A model generated the notes under the pieces. It was not told the origin of the DNA, searched no databases, and worked only from the letters and a program-made list of their open reading frames with translations. Position numbers and translations under genes: made by a program. 14,093 nt of DNA from an uncultured Erysipelotrichaceae bacterium (lineage in GTDB: Bacteria; Bacillota_I; Bacilli_A; RF39; UBA660): positions 1 through 14,093 of the forward strand of contig CACZQV010000019.1 in the NCBI GenBank assembly GCA_902783435.1, in the 5' to 3' direction. This document shows, piece after piece, positions 1-7,142 of the stretch (within the stretch, counting starts at the first letter, position 1; each line of letters begins with the position of its first letter).

Positions 1-565
1 CCTTAGGTCAAGTAGGATTTCCCTGATTTCTACAAATCCGTTACCAGAAATGTGGTTCCCCTTTAAAGAAATCAATATGGCGTTACCGCTTCATACGACT
101 TGATTACCACTTAGTGTCCACTGCAATCCTATATTAAAATACACTCTAGGAGATTTCCTCTCCAACACTTTACTATTAGTTCTTTTTTGCAAAAATAATT
201 TCAAAATGCAATTTTTATTATAAGTGGCCGCTTATAAATAAAATAGATCATTTATCCCAATATTTTCACTCAAGACAGGCTACGCTGCACATAGCTTTCG
301 CCACAATACAGGTTCTATCCAATTTCGTAGTTAAATCATCAGTAGAAGTCCGTATAGATTTTACCACAATAATTGGTCTCCACGAATAATGGGTCGGGAT
401 TCGTATGCCATTACGAGTCGCCCAAGATTCTTCATCTCCAGCATCCACCCCAAACTGGGCGTAAGAAGCAGACACCAAAGGTTTCATCGATGTGCCCTTT
501 AACGAATTTTTAAGCTCGTCTTCCTAATAAAGTAATTGACTAGAATAATGTGCCATCAATTACGT
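1..565 (-). ncRNA. large structured non-coding RNA, 5' part (3' end beyond window)
   Basis: A consensus promoter at 571-599 fires leftward into this stretch, which has no convincing gene. Positions 361-480 are about 45-52% GC, far richer than the flanking genes. Read on the minus strand, many local hairpins are visible: a perfect 8-bp stem at the start (532-539 with 556-563), 401-405 with 412-416, 279-284 with 290-295, 218-224 with 231-237 (7 bp), 149-153 with 159-163, and a two-tier stem (70-75 with 100-105, 77-79 with 92-94) capped by a GNRA hairpin GCG-GUAA-CGC at 80-89. No U-run terminator is seen, so the RNA is at least about 565 nt and continues leftward. The size and ornate folding resemble the large bacterial RNA classes (OLE, ROOL, GOLLD), but I cannot assign one. 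I do not see the conserved cores of RNase P RNA or tmRNA. The class is unknown; existence as an expressed structured RNA is likely. Confidence 0.68.
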
Positions 566-570
566 GTATA

Positions 571-599
571 ATTATAGCATATTTTCAGTAAAATGTCAA
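571..599 (-). promoter_or_regulatory. consensus sigma-A promoter of the large RNA
   Basis: On the minus strand, TTGACA (599-594), a 17-nt spacer, then TATAAT (576-571). The -10 is also extended (TGC before TATAAT). Transcription should start near 563-565, just at the first hairpin of the RNA. This is one of the best promoters in the window and has no ribosome binding site plus gene behind it. Confidence 0.85.
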
Positions 600-612
600 A
601 TTTTACACTATA

Positions 613-1710
613 TTATATGCTTATAATATCGTTATTTTTCACGTATTTTTTAGTGTCATTATTACCTTCTATATCTTCATAATAATCTATGTGATACGGA
701 TTATTATATTTATCTTTTAATTCTTCAGAAAAATATGGTTTTATATAATATCCATTTTCTACTATATTACAAATATATTTAATATTAGGAGTTTTATCAT
801 ATAATCCTTTTACTATATTTTTATTATATAAATACATTTCATATTCTATTGAATTATTATCTATATTTTCATAATATCTATCTAAGAAAACTATTATATC
901 TCGTACTTTTTCTGCATCTATTTTTTCATTGTTTTGTAGTGCAGTAGTAGTTGATTCCATACGTTCTATTATTTCTTTTGGTTCACTTATATTTGTTTTA
1001 TTTCTTAATTCTTCTTCTACTATTGTCATATCCTCTTTTGAATATGCTTCTAGTACTTTATCTTCACCTACTATTTCACATAGTATTTTTACCATTGTAA
1101 TTTCATATGGATAAGATGTTGTTTCTTTAAAAGGATTTTTACTAAAGTATTCGTTTGCTAATATTTCTGTCATTCCTTCATTAAAGAATCTAGGTAATCT
1201 TTTTATATATCTATGGGAATATATACAATGTATCACTTCATGGAATATTGTTCCTTTTTCTGGTGTATCTTCTATAATTGTTATTTCATTATCTGTATTT
1301 ATATATACTCCCATTACATCTTTGCCATAATCTGCATTTTTGTCATATATAATATCTAGTTTTTTTAAGTTATTATATGCATTTGTTTTATCTAAATATG
1401 GATTATCTTCTAATAAGTTTTTATAACTATAAATAAATTCTTTTTCTGATTCAGTTAAGTTTTCATTTTCAATAACAGCATCTAATACTATAGAATTATT
1501 ATTTATTGTAATTTCTTCACCTACTGTTTCACTTACTAGTTCTTCCATTTCTTCTATTTCTTTATCACTTAGTTTTATTTCATTATGATAGTATATATTA
1601 TCTTTATATGCATATAGATCAATTGCAGTTAATGTTATTACACTAGTAGTTAATGAAAATAAATATATTTTTAGAAATGATTTTAGTTCTTTTAATGTCC
1701 TTTTTTTCAT
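613..1710 (-). CDS. membrane-anchored HExxH zinc metallopeptidase-like protein
   Basis: 365 residues. A hydrophobic segment at about residues 12-32 after a lysine-rich start suggests a signal anchor, with the rest outside the cell. The zinc-peptidase motif HEVIH is at residues 157-161 and is followed 16 residues later by NEGMTE (177-182), where Glu178 or Glu182 would be the third metal ligand, as in gluzincin-type enzymes. The C-terminal half is rich in Asn, Lys, Tyr and Glu and shows nothing I recognise. The start is supported by a GGGGAT ribosome binding site ahead of the ATG. An extended -10 lies at 1733-1741. No strong terminator follows the stop at 613 (only an AT-only hairpin), so transcripts may run into the large RNA. 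The peptidase fold is well supported; the substrate is unknown. Confidence 0.75.
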   Translation of the reverse strand: MKKRTLKELKSFLKIYLFSLTTSVITLTAIDLYAYKDNIYYHNEIKLSDKEIEEMEELVSETVGEEITINNNSIVLDAVIENENLTESEKEFIYSYKNLLEDNPYLDKTNAYNNLKKLDIIYDKNADYGKDVMGVYINTDNEITIIEDTPEKGTIFHEVIHCIYSHRYIKRLPRFFNEGMTEILANEYFSKNPFKETTSYPYEITMVKILCEIVGEDKVLEAYSKEDMTIVEEELRNKTNISEPKEIIERMESTTTALQNNEKIDAEKVRDIIVFLDRYYENIDNNSIEYEMYLYNKNIVKGLYDKTPNIKYICNIVENGYYIKPYFSEELKDKYNNPYHIDYYEDIEGNNDTKKYVKNNDIISI

Positions 1711-1732
1711 TGTAATCCCCCAATTGCTGCAT

Positions 1733-1741
1733 ATTATATCA
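1733..1741 (-). promoter_or_regulatory. extended -10 promoter (TGATATAAT) for the metallopeptidase
   Basis: TGA-TATAAT on the minus strand, just after the T-run of the preceding terminator. There is no good -35, but the TGN extension can compensate. The leader would be about 15 nt and carries GGGGAT. Confidence 0.5.
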
Positions 1742-1750
1742 TATTTTATT

Positions 1751-1778
1751 ATAAAAAAAAAACTACTTTCGTAGTTTT
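1751..1778 (-). terminator. intrinsic terminator after the glucosaminidase
   Basis: AAAACTAC-GAAA-GTAGTTTT (GNRA loop) followed on the minus strand by a long T-run. It begins one base after the stop codon of the 1780-2439 gene. Confidence 0.9.
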
Positions 1779-1779
1779 C

Positions 1780-2439
1780 TTAGGCAGATTTTAATCTTCC
1801 TACATACCAATTGATTTTACTAATCCATTCACCACTTTCGGCATATCTTGGACCAATTGATTCTACTGTAGTAAGACCTCTAGCATAGTAATTTCTATAT
1901 AGGTTACTAATCATTCCTTCTAGTCCTTCATCTATTGAACCATATCTTTGATAAGCTCCACAACCTGAACCTTTTTGTCCACCAAAGTTATAGCATGTTC
2001 TTGCAATATGACTACAACTATTTTGTCCACATCCAGTTTCATGCATTATGATTGCGGTAGCTACGAATGGGTCTACACCTAGTTCTAATGATTTAGATGC
2101 AATAAACATACCCTTACCAGCTATTTCATTTTTTAAACTTTTATTTAATTGAGCAGCTACTTCATCTAGAGTCATACCTTCATATACTTCTTCTCTAAGT
2201 ACTCCAGCTTTAGCAACTTCCATATTTATATCTGTTACAGTTGGTGTTTCTACTTCTTGTTGTTTATTTGTTTTAGTAGCTTGACTAACACTAGCTGACA
2301 TATTTTCAATTTTAAATTCTTTAGCGTTTACTCTACTTAAACTTTTATATGCTGATTCATTTTGAATAATAATTCCTACAGAAAGCATAATTACTGATGC
2401 ACATAAAGTAAGTCCGCCTATTATTTTTTTTCTTTTCAT
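1780..2439 (-). CDS. secreted glucosaminidase-domain cell wall hydrolase (GH73-like)
   Basis: 219 residues. An N-terminal hydrophobic segment (about residues 6-25, after MKRKK) is a signal peptide or anchor. A polar, low-complexity linker spans about 40-85, and the catalytic domain about 88-215. The motif AIIMHETGCG carries the likely acid Glu134, and CYNFGG (149-154) matches the NFGG motif of the LytD/FlgJ-type glucosaminidase family, which cuts N-acetylglucosaminyl bonds in peptidoglycan. Four cysteines (137, 142, 149, 160) cluster around the active site, which is unusual and suggests one or two disulfides outside the cell. The start is backed by GAGGT ahead of the ATG. The promoter lies at 2486-2514. 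The gene stands alone, divergent from the sirtuin, and ends in its own terminator. Confidence 0.85.
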   Translation of the reverse strand: MKRKKIIGGLTLCASVIMLSVGIIIQNESAYKSLSRVNAKEFKIENMSASVSQATKTNKQQEVETPTVTDINMEVAKAGVLREEVYEGMTLDEVAAQLNKSLKNEIAGKGMFIASKSLELGVDPFVATAIIMHETGCGQNSCSHIARTCYNFGGQKGSGCGAYQRYGSIDEGLEGMISNLYRNYYARGLTTVESIGPRYAESGEWISKINWYVGRLKSA

Positions 2440-2485
2440 ATTTATAACCTCATCAATCTCATCTTCAATGATAATTGACTATGTC

Positions 2486-2514
2486 ATTATACCAAATTTT
2501 AGGCTTTTTGTCAA
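2486..2514 (-). promoter_or_regulatory. sigma-A promoter of the glucosaminidase
   Basis: TTGACA (2514-2509), 17-nt spacer, TATAAT (2491-2486) on the minus strand: a perfect consensus match. The -35 lies almost wholly on top of the -35 of the divergent sirtuin promoter. Confidence 0.85.
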
Positions 2515-2536
2515 ATTTGACGGTATGTTGTATAAT
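2508..2536 (+). promoter_or_regulatory. sigma-A promoter of the sirtuin gene
   Basis: TTGTCA (2508-2513), 17-nt spacer, TATAAT (2531-2536). The start point should be near 2542-2544, giving a very short leader of about 10 nt before the ATG at 2553. Confidence 0.75.
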
Positions 2537-2552
2537 GAATTTGGTGATGTAT

Positions 2553-3278
2553 ATGAACGATATTAATACATTAATTAATTGGATAAAAGAGTCTAAAAAA
2601 ATAGTATTTTTTGGAGGAGCTGGGGTATCTACGGAATCAGGTTTAAAAGATTTTAGAAGTAAAGATGGCTTATATAATGAAAAGTATGATTATCCACCAG
2701 AAGAAATATTATCACATTCTTTCTTTATAAATAAAACAAGTGATTTTTATAAGTTTTATAGAGATAAATTAGATACTAGAAATTATAAACCTAATATTAC
2801 TCATGATGTATTATCTTTAATGGAAAAGAAAGGTATACTTAGTAGTGTTATTACTCAAAATATAGATGGTTTTCATACTGATGCGGGAAGTATTAATGTA
2901 TTAGAATTACATGGTTCTATTAAGAAAAACTATTGTATGGATTGTGGTAAGTTTTTTGATGAAAAAATAGTATTTGAATCTTCTGATATACCTAGATGTA
3001 GTTGTGGTGGAATAATAAAACCTGATGTAGTATTATATGAAGAAGGATTAAATACTGAAACGATAAAAAAAGCTATTAATGAAATAAGCAATTGTGACTT
3101 ATTAATAATTGGAGGTACTAGTTTAAATGTATATCCGGCAGCGGGATTTATTAATTATTTTAGAGGAAAACATTTAGTATTAATAAATAGAGATAAAACA
3201 CAATATGATCATTTATGTGATTTAGTTATTTATGATAGTTTAGGAAAAGTTTTTGAGCAAATAAAAAAGGAAATTTAA
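2553..3278 (+). CDS. NAD-dependent protein deacylase (sirtuin)
   Basis: 241 residues, the normal size for a bacterial CobB-type sirtuin, which removes acyl groups from lysines using NAD+. Visible motifs: GAGVSTESG (22-30) and DFRS (33-36) for NAD binding, TQNIDG (101-106), catalytic His120 in ELHGS, a zinc site Cys128/Cys131 (CMDC) with Cys149/Cys151, then GTSLNVYPAAG (188-198) and INRD. The frame is open back to 2475, but that would place the start upstream of the promoter. I chose the ATG at 2553; GGTGATG lies just before it, and the ATG at 2547 is the alternative. The second zinc pair is CxC (CSC) rather than the usual CxxC, so the zinc knuckle is slightly short. The gene stands alone and is convergent with the surface protein gene. 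Confidence 0.93.
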   Translation: MNDINTLINWIKESKKIVFFGGAGVSTESGLKDFRSKDGLYNEKYDYPPEEILSHSFFINKTSDFYKFYRDKLDTRNYKPNITHDVLSLMEKKGILSSVITQNIDGFHTDAGSINVLELHGSIKKNYCMDCGKFFDEKIVFESSDIPRCSCGGIIKPDVVLYEEGLNTETIKKAINEISNCDLLIIGGTSLNVYPAAGFINYFRGKHLVLINRDKTQYDHLCDLVIYDSLGKVFEQIKKEI

Positions 3279-3289
3279 TTTCCTTTTTT
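3263..3289. terminator. bidirectional intrinsic terminator between convergent genes
   Basis: AAAAAAGGAAAT (3263-3274) pairs with ATTTCCTTTTTT (3278-3289). A-run and T-run flanks make it work for both the sirtuin (plus) and the surface protein (minus). The sirtuin stop TAA (3276-3278) lies in its loop. Confidence 0.85.
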
Positions 3290-3297
3290 TATTCTTA

Positions 3298-3912
3298 TTA
3301 ATTAGATTTATGTTGTTGATAATTAACATCTAATTTAAACATATAATTAATTGAATCTTGTCCATCTGGTATTGTTGGTAATTCAGTTGCTTCTGGATCA
3401 AATTGTACTTTTACTTTATATGTTTTAGCTGTTGGATGTGTTGCATCTGTTCTTTTTGCTAATACATCAGTATCAACTACTGGTGTAGTATTATCTCCAT
3501 AAGTTACTGTAAAGATTAAATCTTCTGGATAACCATCATCTCCTGGTTCTAATAAAGTAGTACCATCTGCAGTATATACTGCTGGTGTAAATGATTTTAA
3601 CATACCATCAATAGTACCTGCATTTACTGCATCTACAGTAAATTCATAGTAATCACCTGGTAAATCAAAACTTACAGCAAATTCGATTTGTTGATTATCT
3701 GATCCATCAACGATTGCTGCTGGAGTTGTAGCTGTTACACTTCCTTGTGTTTCAGTAATACTTTCTCCATCCCAATGGATATCCCATACGTTTCCTTTAA
3801 TTGTTGAAGTACCATTAATATATAATGTTGTACTTAATAGCGCAAATCCAACAGTAATTCCTAATAAAACAACTAGTAATAAAATTAAATTTCTTTTCTT
3901 TTTACTTTTCAT
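3298..3912 (-). CDS. SipW-dependent / TasA-camelysin-like surface protein
   Basis: 204 residues. After MKSKKKR comes a hydrophobic signal segment (about 8-28), then a segment containing STTLYINGTSTIKGN and WDIHWD. This layout is common in TasA/camelysin-like extracellular proteins of Bacillota that a SipW-type signal peptidase processes, some of which form fibres. The rest is a Thr/Asp/Val-rich beta-strand domain with FTVTYGDN and YKVKVQFDP strands. No cysteines or sorting motif are seen, and no signal peptidase gene is in the window. Its base and codon use is less AT-biased than its neighbours, as expected for a highly expressed secreted protein. A strong GGAGG sits 7 nt before the ATG, and a promoter lies at 3937-3965. 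It ends at the shared terminator with the sirtuin. Confidence 0.72.
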   Translation of the reverse strand: MKSKKKRNLILLLVVLLGITVGFALLSTTLYINGTSTIKGNVWDIHWDGESITETQGSVTATTPAAIVDGSDNQQIEFAVSFDLPGDYYEFTVDAVNAGTIDGMLKSFTPAVYTADGTTLLEPGDDGYPEDLIFTVTYGDNTTPVVDTDVLAKRTDATHPTAKTYKVKVQFDPEATELPTIPDGQDSINYMFKLDVNYQQHKSN

Positions 3913-3936
3913 ATTATATCCTCCTATATTACTTTT

Positions 3937-3965
3937 AGTATATATAATATTTTTTTAAATATCAA
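3937..3965 (-). promoter_or_regulatory. sigma-A promoter of the surface protein
   Basis: TTGATA (3965-3960), 17-nt spacer, TATACT (3942-3937) on the minus strand; leader of about 18 nt carrying GGAGG. Confidence 0.65.
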
Positions 3966-3979
3966 TTATTTTATACTTT

Positions 3980-4996
3980 TTATTTGTCTAATGTGTAAAA
4001 TAATTTACATTTACCTTTACTATAATCAATATGAGCAATACTTCCATTAATTATAGGTAAACTAGGTCCCTTATGAGATACATCTGCATCATATATTACA
4101 GGTATATTTAATTTAGATAAAATACTATCTTTTAAACATGATTTAACATCATAATCATAACAAGATGTTTCTACTCCAAATCTTCCAAATATAATTAATT
4201 TTGTGTATTTAAAATAATCATATTCATTCATTTTCCATAATACTCTAATTGTTTCTTCCATTGATAATTCACAATTATCAAAATACCATATTATTCCATC
4301 ATTTTTATACTTCTCATTAAATTCAGAAATACCATCATATTTAGTACCAATAAGTTCACTAATTAAATCAAAACATCCACCTATTATTCTACCTTCTACT
4401 TTGATATTTTTATTATCTAAAGATTTCCATTCTACTTTTTCTGTCAGATTTAATCCTTCTAAACCAGTAATTTTTTCAGATCTTTCATTTTCATATAAAT
4501 CATATGAAGTTAATTCTTTTAAATCACCTTTAATAGTATCTAAAAAATCATAATGACATTTATAGAAGTTTTCTTCGCCAAATGATGCGAAATTAGATCC
4601 ATAAATGGTTGCGATATCTAACTTAGTAGTTATTGGAAATAATAGTCCAGTAGGATCAGAAAAACCTACGATAAATTTTGGATTATTTTTTATAATATCA
4701 AAATCTACATAAGGTAGACATTCTATTAAGAAATCTCCACCAGCTGCGCATATTAGAAAATCAATGTTTTTATCTTTAAACATATTATTTATTTCTAATC
4801 CTCTAGTCTTAGGATCACTACTTCTACCTTTTTCTGAATTATATAAATTATCTGATATTGTTACTTTATAATTATTATCTTCAAAATACTTAATAGAGTG
4901 TTTAAATTTATTTGCTTTAAATTTATCTTTTGCCCCATCTGATGGTGCAGGTACACCTATCCTATCTCCTTCTTTAAGAAATTTGGGATACTTCAT
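3980..4996 (-). CDS. S66 family peptidase (LD-carboxypeptidase / MccF-like)
   Basis: 338 residues, the family's usual length. The N-terminal start GDRIGVPAPSDG matches the first strand of S66 proteins. AAGGDFLIECLPYVDF and VGFSDPTGLL follow, with Ser113 in GFSD the likely nucleophile. Near residues 233-245 is the segment GIIWYFDNCELSMEE, where the family's catalytic Glu is expected; by eye Asp240 falls there, with Glu243 as an alternative. The catalytic His is His308 in DADVSHKGPSLPI. S66 enzymes cut LD-peptides of recycled murein or cleave peptidyl-nucleotide antibiotics (MccF type); I cannot choose between these. The start overlaps the end of the upstream membrane protein gene by 23 nt, with GAGGAAGTG before the ATG, so the two are co-transcribed and probably coupled in translation. 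No clear terminator follows. Confidence 0.85.
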   Translation of the reverse strand: MKYPKFLKEGDRIGVPAPSDGAKDKFKANKFKHSIKYFEDNNYKVTISDNLYNSEKGRSSDPKTRGLEINNMFKDKNIDFLICAAGGDFLIECLPYVDFDIIKNNPKFIVGFSDPTGLLFPITTKLDIATIYGSNFASFGEENFYKCHYDFLDTIKGDLKELTSYDLYENERSEKITGLEGLNLTEKVEWKSLDNKNIKVEGRIIGGCFDLISELIGTKYDGISEFNEKYKNDGIIWYFDNCELSMEETIRVLWKMNEYDYFKYTKLIIFGRFGVETSCYDYDVKSCLKDSILSKLNIPVIYDADVSHKGPSLPIINGSIAHIDYSKGKCKLFYTLDK

Positions 4997-5834
4997 TATT
5001 AATCACTTCCTCACTATTTTTGTTTTTAGTAAGAATATCATATACAACTTGTATTAGTATTCCTAATATAGTAATTATTATTCCTAGTATTATTACAAAT
5101 TTAATATTAAAACTAACTCTAGTAACTGTATATACTATTAAATATACTGCTCCACCAGTAATAAGTGTAAATATACCATTTGTAGTTAAAGATATTGCGA
5201 ATAATTTAATCCATTTATAAATAGATTTTTGTAGTAAAGCTATTAATACTATATCTATTATCATTATAAGGAATAGTATTAATTTGAATTTTAATGATAT
5301 AAAGAATTTATATCCTTTTAGTACTTTAATTGTCTCTTTAGGCATAGTTTTTCTTGTACTTTTTATACTTTCTTTTACTTTATCATCAATATTCATTTCT
5401 TTTATTTCTTCTTTTGCTTGATCTATTGTTTCTTGAGTTATTTCTTGTCCTGTTATTTTTTCTAGTTTATCTTTATTATTTTCTAAATAGTTTATCATAT
5501 CTTTTTCTAATTCTATTTCATTAAGTTTTTCTTCATCTATATATCCATCTATTATTTTATCCATATATTTATCTATTAGTTCTGTTACTTCATCACTTTT
5601 TAATAATTCTTTTACTCGTTCATCATTTGTTATTTTATTTATGTTTTCATCATTATTTATTTCATATCTATATTGATAATTAGATGTTTCAAATATTGGT
5701 AAATCTATTTGATTAACTATTACTTCTTTTACTATTCCATCTACTAATATGTTTTTTAATGTAAAAGATAGTATTAATAATCCTATAACATTAATTAATA
5801 TAAATACTAATAAACCTATTAAAAATTTTCTCAT
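4974..5834 (-). CDS. membrane protein of unknown function, four predicted helices
   Basis: 286 residues from the ATG at 5834, chosen because TAGGTGAT lies just before it; the frame is open to 5891, but that would include the preceding terminator. Predicted membrane segments: about 4-26, 184-202, 208-238 and 245-268. Between the first and second lies a long charged, helical, Glu/Lys/Ile-rich domain (about 55-170), presumably outside the cell. The tail is short and acidic. I recognise no family. Its 3' end overlaps the S66 peptidase gene, which suggests joint expression and perhaps a shared role at the cell envelope, but that is inference. Confidence 0.8.
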   Translation of the reverse strand: MRKFLIGLLVFILINVIGLLILSFTLKNILVDGIVKEVIVNQIDLPIFETSNYQYRYEINNDENINKITNDERVKELLKSDEVTELIDKYMDKIIDGYIDEEKLNEIELEKDMINYLENNKDKLEKITGQEITQETIDQAKEEIKEMNIDDKVKESIKSTRKTMPKETIKVLKGYKFFISLKFKLILFLIMIIDIVLIALLQKSIYKWIKLFAISLTTNGIFTLITGGAVYLIVYTVTRVSFNIKFVIILGIIITILGILIQVVYDILTKNKNSEEVINNEVSQIS

Positions 5835-5850
5835 ATTATCACCTAATTTA

Positions 5851-5859
5851 ATTATAACA
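5851..5859 (-). promoter_or_regulatory. extended -10 promoter (TGTTATAAT) for the membrane protein/S66 pair
   Basis: TGT-TATAAT on the minus strand, directly after the terminator T-run of the DUF5662 gene, without a good -35. The 17 bases 5851-5867 are identical to 6441-6457. Confidence 0.5.
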
Positions 5860-5860
5860 T

Positions 5861-5885
5861 AAAAAAGTATACTATTTAGTATACT
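5861..5885 (-). terminator. intrinsic terminator of the DUF5662 gene
   Basis: AGTATACT (5866-5873) and AGTATACT (5878-5885) pair across a 4-nt loop; a T-run follows on the minus strand. The gene's last codons and its TAG stop (5874-5872) are inside the hairpin. Confidence 0.85.
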
Positions 5886-6423
5886 CATCATATAATTTTT
5901 TTAAATATTTCTTTTTTAATACTGGTTTTAATCCTTGGATGCTTACTTCTGTATATACTCGTTCTAGTAAGTCTTTTATTTTTTGATTCATTATAGCTTT
6001 ATCTTTTACTTTATTCCAATAAGTTAATTGATATCCTTTATCCCAATTTTTGCCTTGATAAGTTTGTCCTGCGGCAAATGAATCACATATCATTTCAAGT
6101 ACATATTTAAATGGAATAATTGGAGTTACTACCGGTGCATTATAATCAAACCAATATTCATAGTGATGTTTATTTCTACCTTTATGATGTATCCATGCTT
6201 TAGAATAACCATTTTCTTTTTTACAATTATGAATAGGACTATGAGTACCTTCATAATATTTTACACTTTCCCAAAATTCTTCAGGAGAATATTTTGATAA
6301 ATCATGTAGTAATCCTTGTAGTGGTATACCTACTCTACAGCATAATAAAAACACTTTAAATCTATGTTTATTTACTGTATGTAGATGTTTAAATGTTCTT
6401 TTTAAAGTAATTTTATATTCCAT
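5872..6423 (-). CDS. DUF5662 family protein
   Basis: 183 residues. It shows the family's pattern in order: a His-rich N-terminal helix (HLHTVNKHR), CCRVGIPLQGLLHDLSKYSPEEFW with an HD pair, an SPIHNCKKENGYSKAW segment, then HHKGRNKHHYEYW, and a C-terminal helical region with LTYWNKVKD. The conserved His/Asp residues suggest a metal-binding, HD-like helical fold, but no activity is established that I know of. I chose the ATG at 6423 because AGGTGA sits 5 nt before it; a GTG at 6432 would add three residues but overlaps that ribosome binding site. It has its own extended -10 and terminator, so it is a single-gene unit. Confidence 0.85.
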   Translation of the reverse strand: MEYKITLKRTFKHLHTVNKHRFKVFLLCCRVGIPLQGLLHDLSKYSPEEFWESVKYYEGTHSPIHNCKKENGYSKAWIHHKGRNKHHYEYWFDYNAPVVTPIIPFKYVLEMICDSFAAGQTYQGKNWDKGYQLTYWNKVKDKAIMNQKIKDLLERVYTEVSIQGLKPVLKKKYLKKLYDEYTK

Positions 6424-6440
6424 ATAATTCACCTATTAAA

Positions 6441-6449
6441 ATTATAACA
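6441..6449 (-). promoter_or_regulatory. extended -10 promoter (TGTTATAAT) for the DUF5662 gene
   Basis: Identical to the element at 5851-5859, again placed right after a terminator T-run and about 20 nt before the start codon. Confidence 0.5.
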
Positions 6450-6450
6450 T

Positions 6451-6484
6451 AAAAAAGAGTTTATTTTTTTATAAACTCTTTTTC
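6451..6484 (-). terminator. intrinsic terminator of the 216-residue protein gene
   Basis: AAAAGAGTTTAT (6453-6464) pairs with ATAAACTCTTTT (6471-6482); six T follow on the minus strand. The TAA stop (6463-6461) lies inside the 3' arm. Confidence 0.85.
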
Positions 6485-7111
6485 TTTTCTAATACTATTA
6501 AATTCTGTTTCATCAGATATTGATACAGTTATATCTAATTCGTCAAATAGATTTAATGCTTTTCTATAGTTTATATTTCTAGATTCTTCTTGTTTAAGAC
6601 ATAGAATTATTCTATCATTAAATTCTATTAACCCTTTAACTTCTTTAGAAATTAATTCTTCCTTTGTATCATCTCTTAAATAATATTTTAGATTTAGTTT
6701 ACCATTTACTCTAGGATAATAAATACATTCATTTCTATTATGTCTTTTACTATCTTCTAATGTTTCTCTTAAAGATTTTAATCCACGTACAAAAACAATT
6801 TTTTTATTATCTTGTGGTGGTTTATATTCATATGTTTCTTCTTGAAAATCAACTTCATGAAAAGATATATTCATTTCATCTAGTTTTTTTATAAACTTTT
6901 CTTGATCTTTTTCATTTAATAGTAATAATAATTCATTTCTATTACTAGTAAAAGCAGTATCATAAGGAATAAAAAAAGATGATTGTCCTAGTTTTAAGTT
7001 TATTAATACTTTAGTAAATAGTATATGTAATCCTCTTACATCAAAGTTCCAAAAGACTCTTTCAATTTCTCTTTTATTATTTAATAGTTTTATATCATAA
7101 TTATTGGTCAT
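6461..7111 (-). CDS. hypothetical protein, unknown family
   Basis: 216 residues, soluble, charged, no membrane segment. It has alternating strand and helix stretches (FFIPYDTAF, KIVFVRGLKSLRE, DRIILCLKQEE, ELDITVSISDE), which look like a compact alpha/beta protein. VFVRGLKSLRETLEDSKRHN and a Tyr-rich YYPRVNGKLNLKYYLRDD are its most distinctive segments, but I cannot tie them to a family. The start is supported by GGATGTGAT before the ATG. It is its own transcription unit, with an extended -10 at 7134-7142 and a terminator overlapping its last codons. Confidence 0.75.
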   Translation of the reverse strand: MTNNYDIKLLNNKREIERVFWNFDVRGLHILFTKVLINLKLGQSSFFIPYDTAFTSNRNELLLLLNEKDQEKFIKKLDEMNISFHEVDFQEETYEYKPPQDNKKIVFVRGLKSLRETLEDSKRHNRNECIYYPRVNGKLNLKYYLRDDTKEELISKEVKGLIEFNDRIILCLKQEESRNINYRKALNLFDELDITVSISDETEFNSIRKEKEFIKK

Positions 7112-7133
7112 TTTATCACATCCAGTTCCTAAT

Positions 7134-7142
7134 ATAATAACA
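7134..7142 (-). promoter_or_regulatory. extended -10 promoter (TGTTATTAT) for the 216-residue protein
   Basis: TGT-TATTAT on the minus strand, again directly behind a terminator T-run, with no recognisable -35. Confidence 0.45.

Noticed and set aside
266..487. 73-codon open frame on the minus strand inside the large RNA
   Set aside because: Composition (many Trp, Cys, Arg) is unlike the AT-rich genes here, there is only a weak GGG-type site before the ATG, and the region folds into many hairpins; more likely chance within the RNA.
929..1114. Plus-strand frames at 929-1114, 5020-5220, 10852-11124 and 13531-13887
   Set aside because: All lie antisense within well-supported minus-strand genes, without ribosome binding sites or recognisable domains.
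2475..2552. 26-codon upstream extension of the sirtuin
   Set aside because: It spans the sirtuin promoter (2508-2536) and the divergent promoter, and has no ribosome binding site; the ATG at 2553 gives the normal family start.
5835..5891. 19-codon extension of the membrane protein
   Set aside because: It would run through the terminator of the preceding gene, while the ATG at 5834 has AGGTGAT before it.
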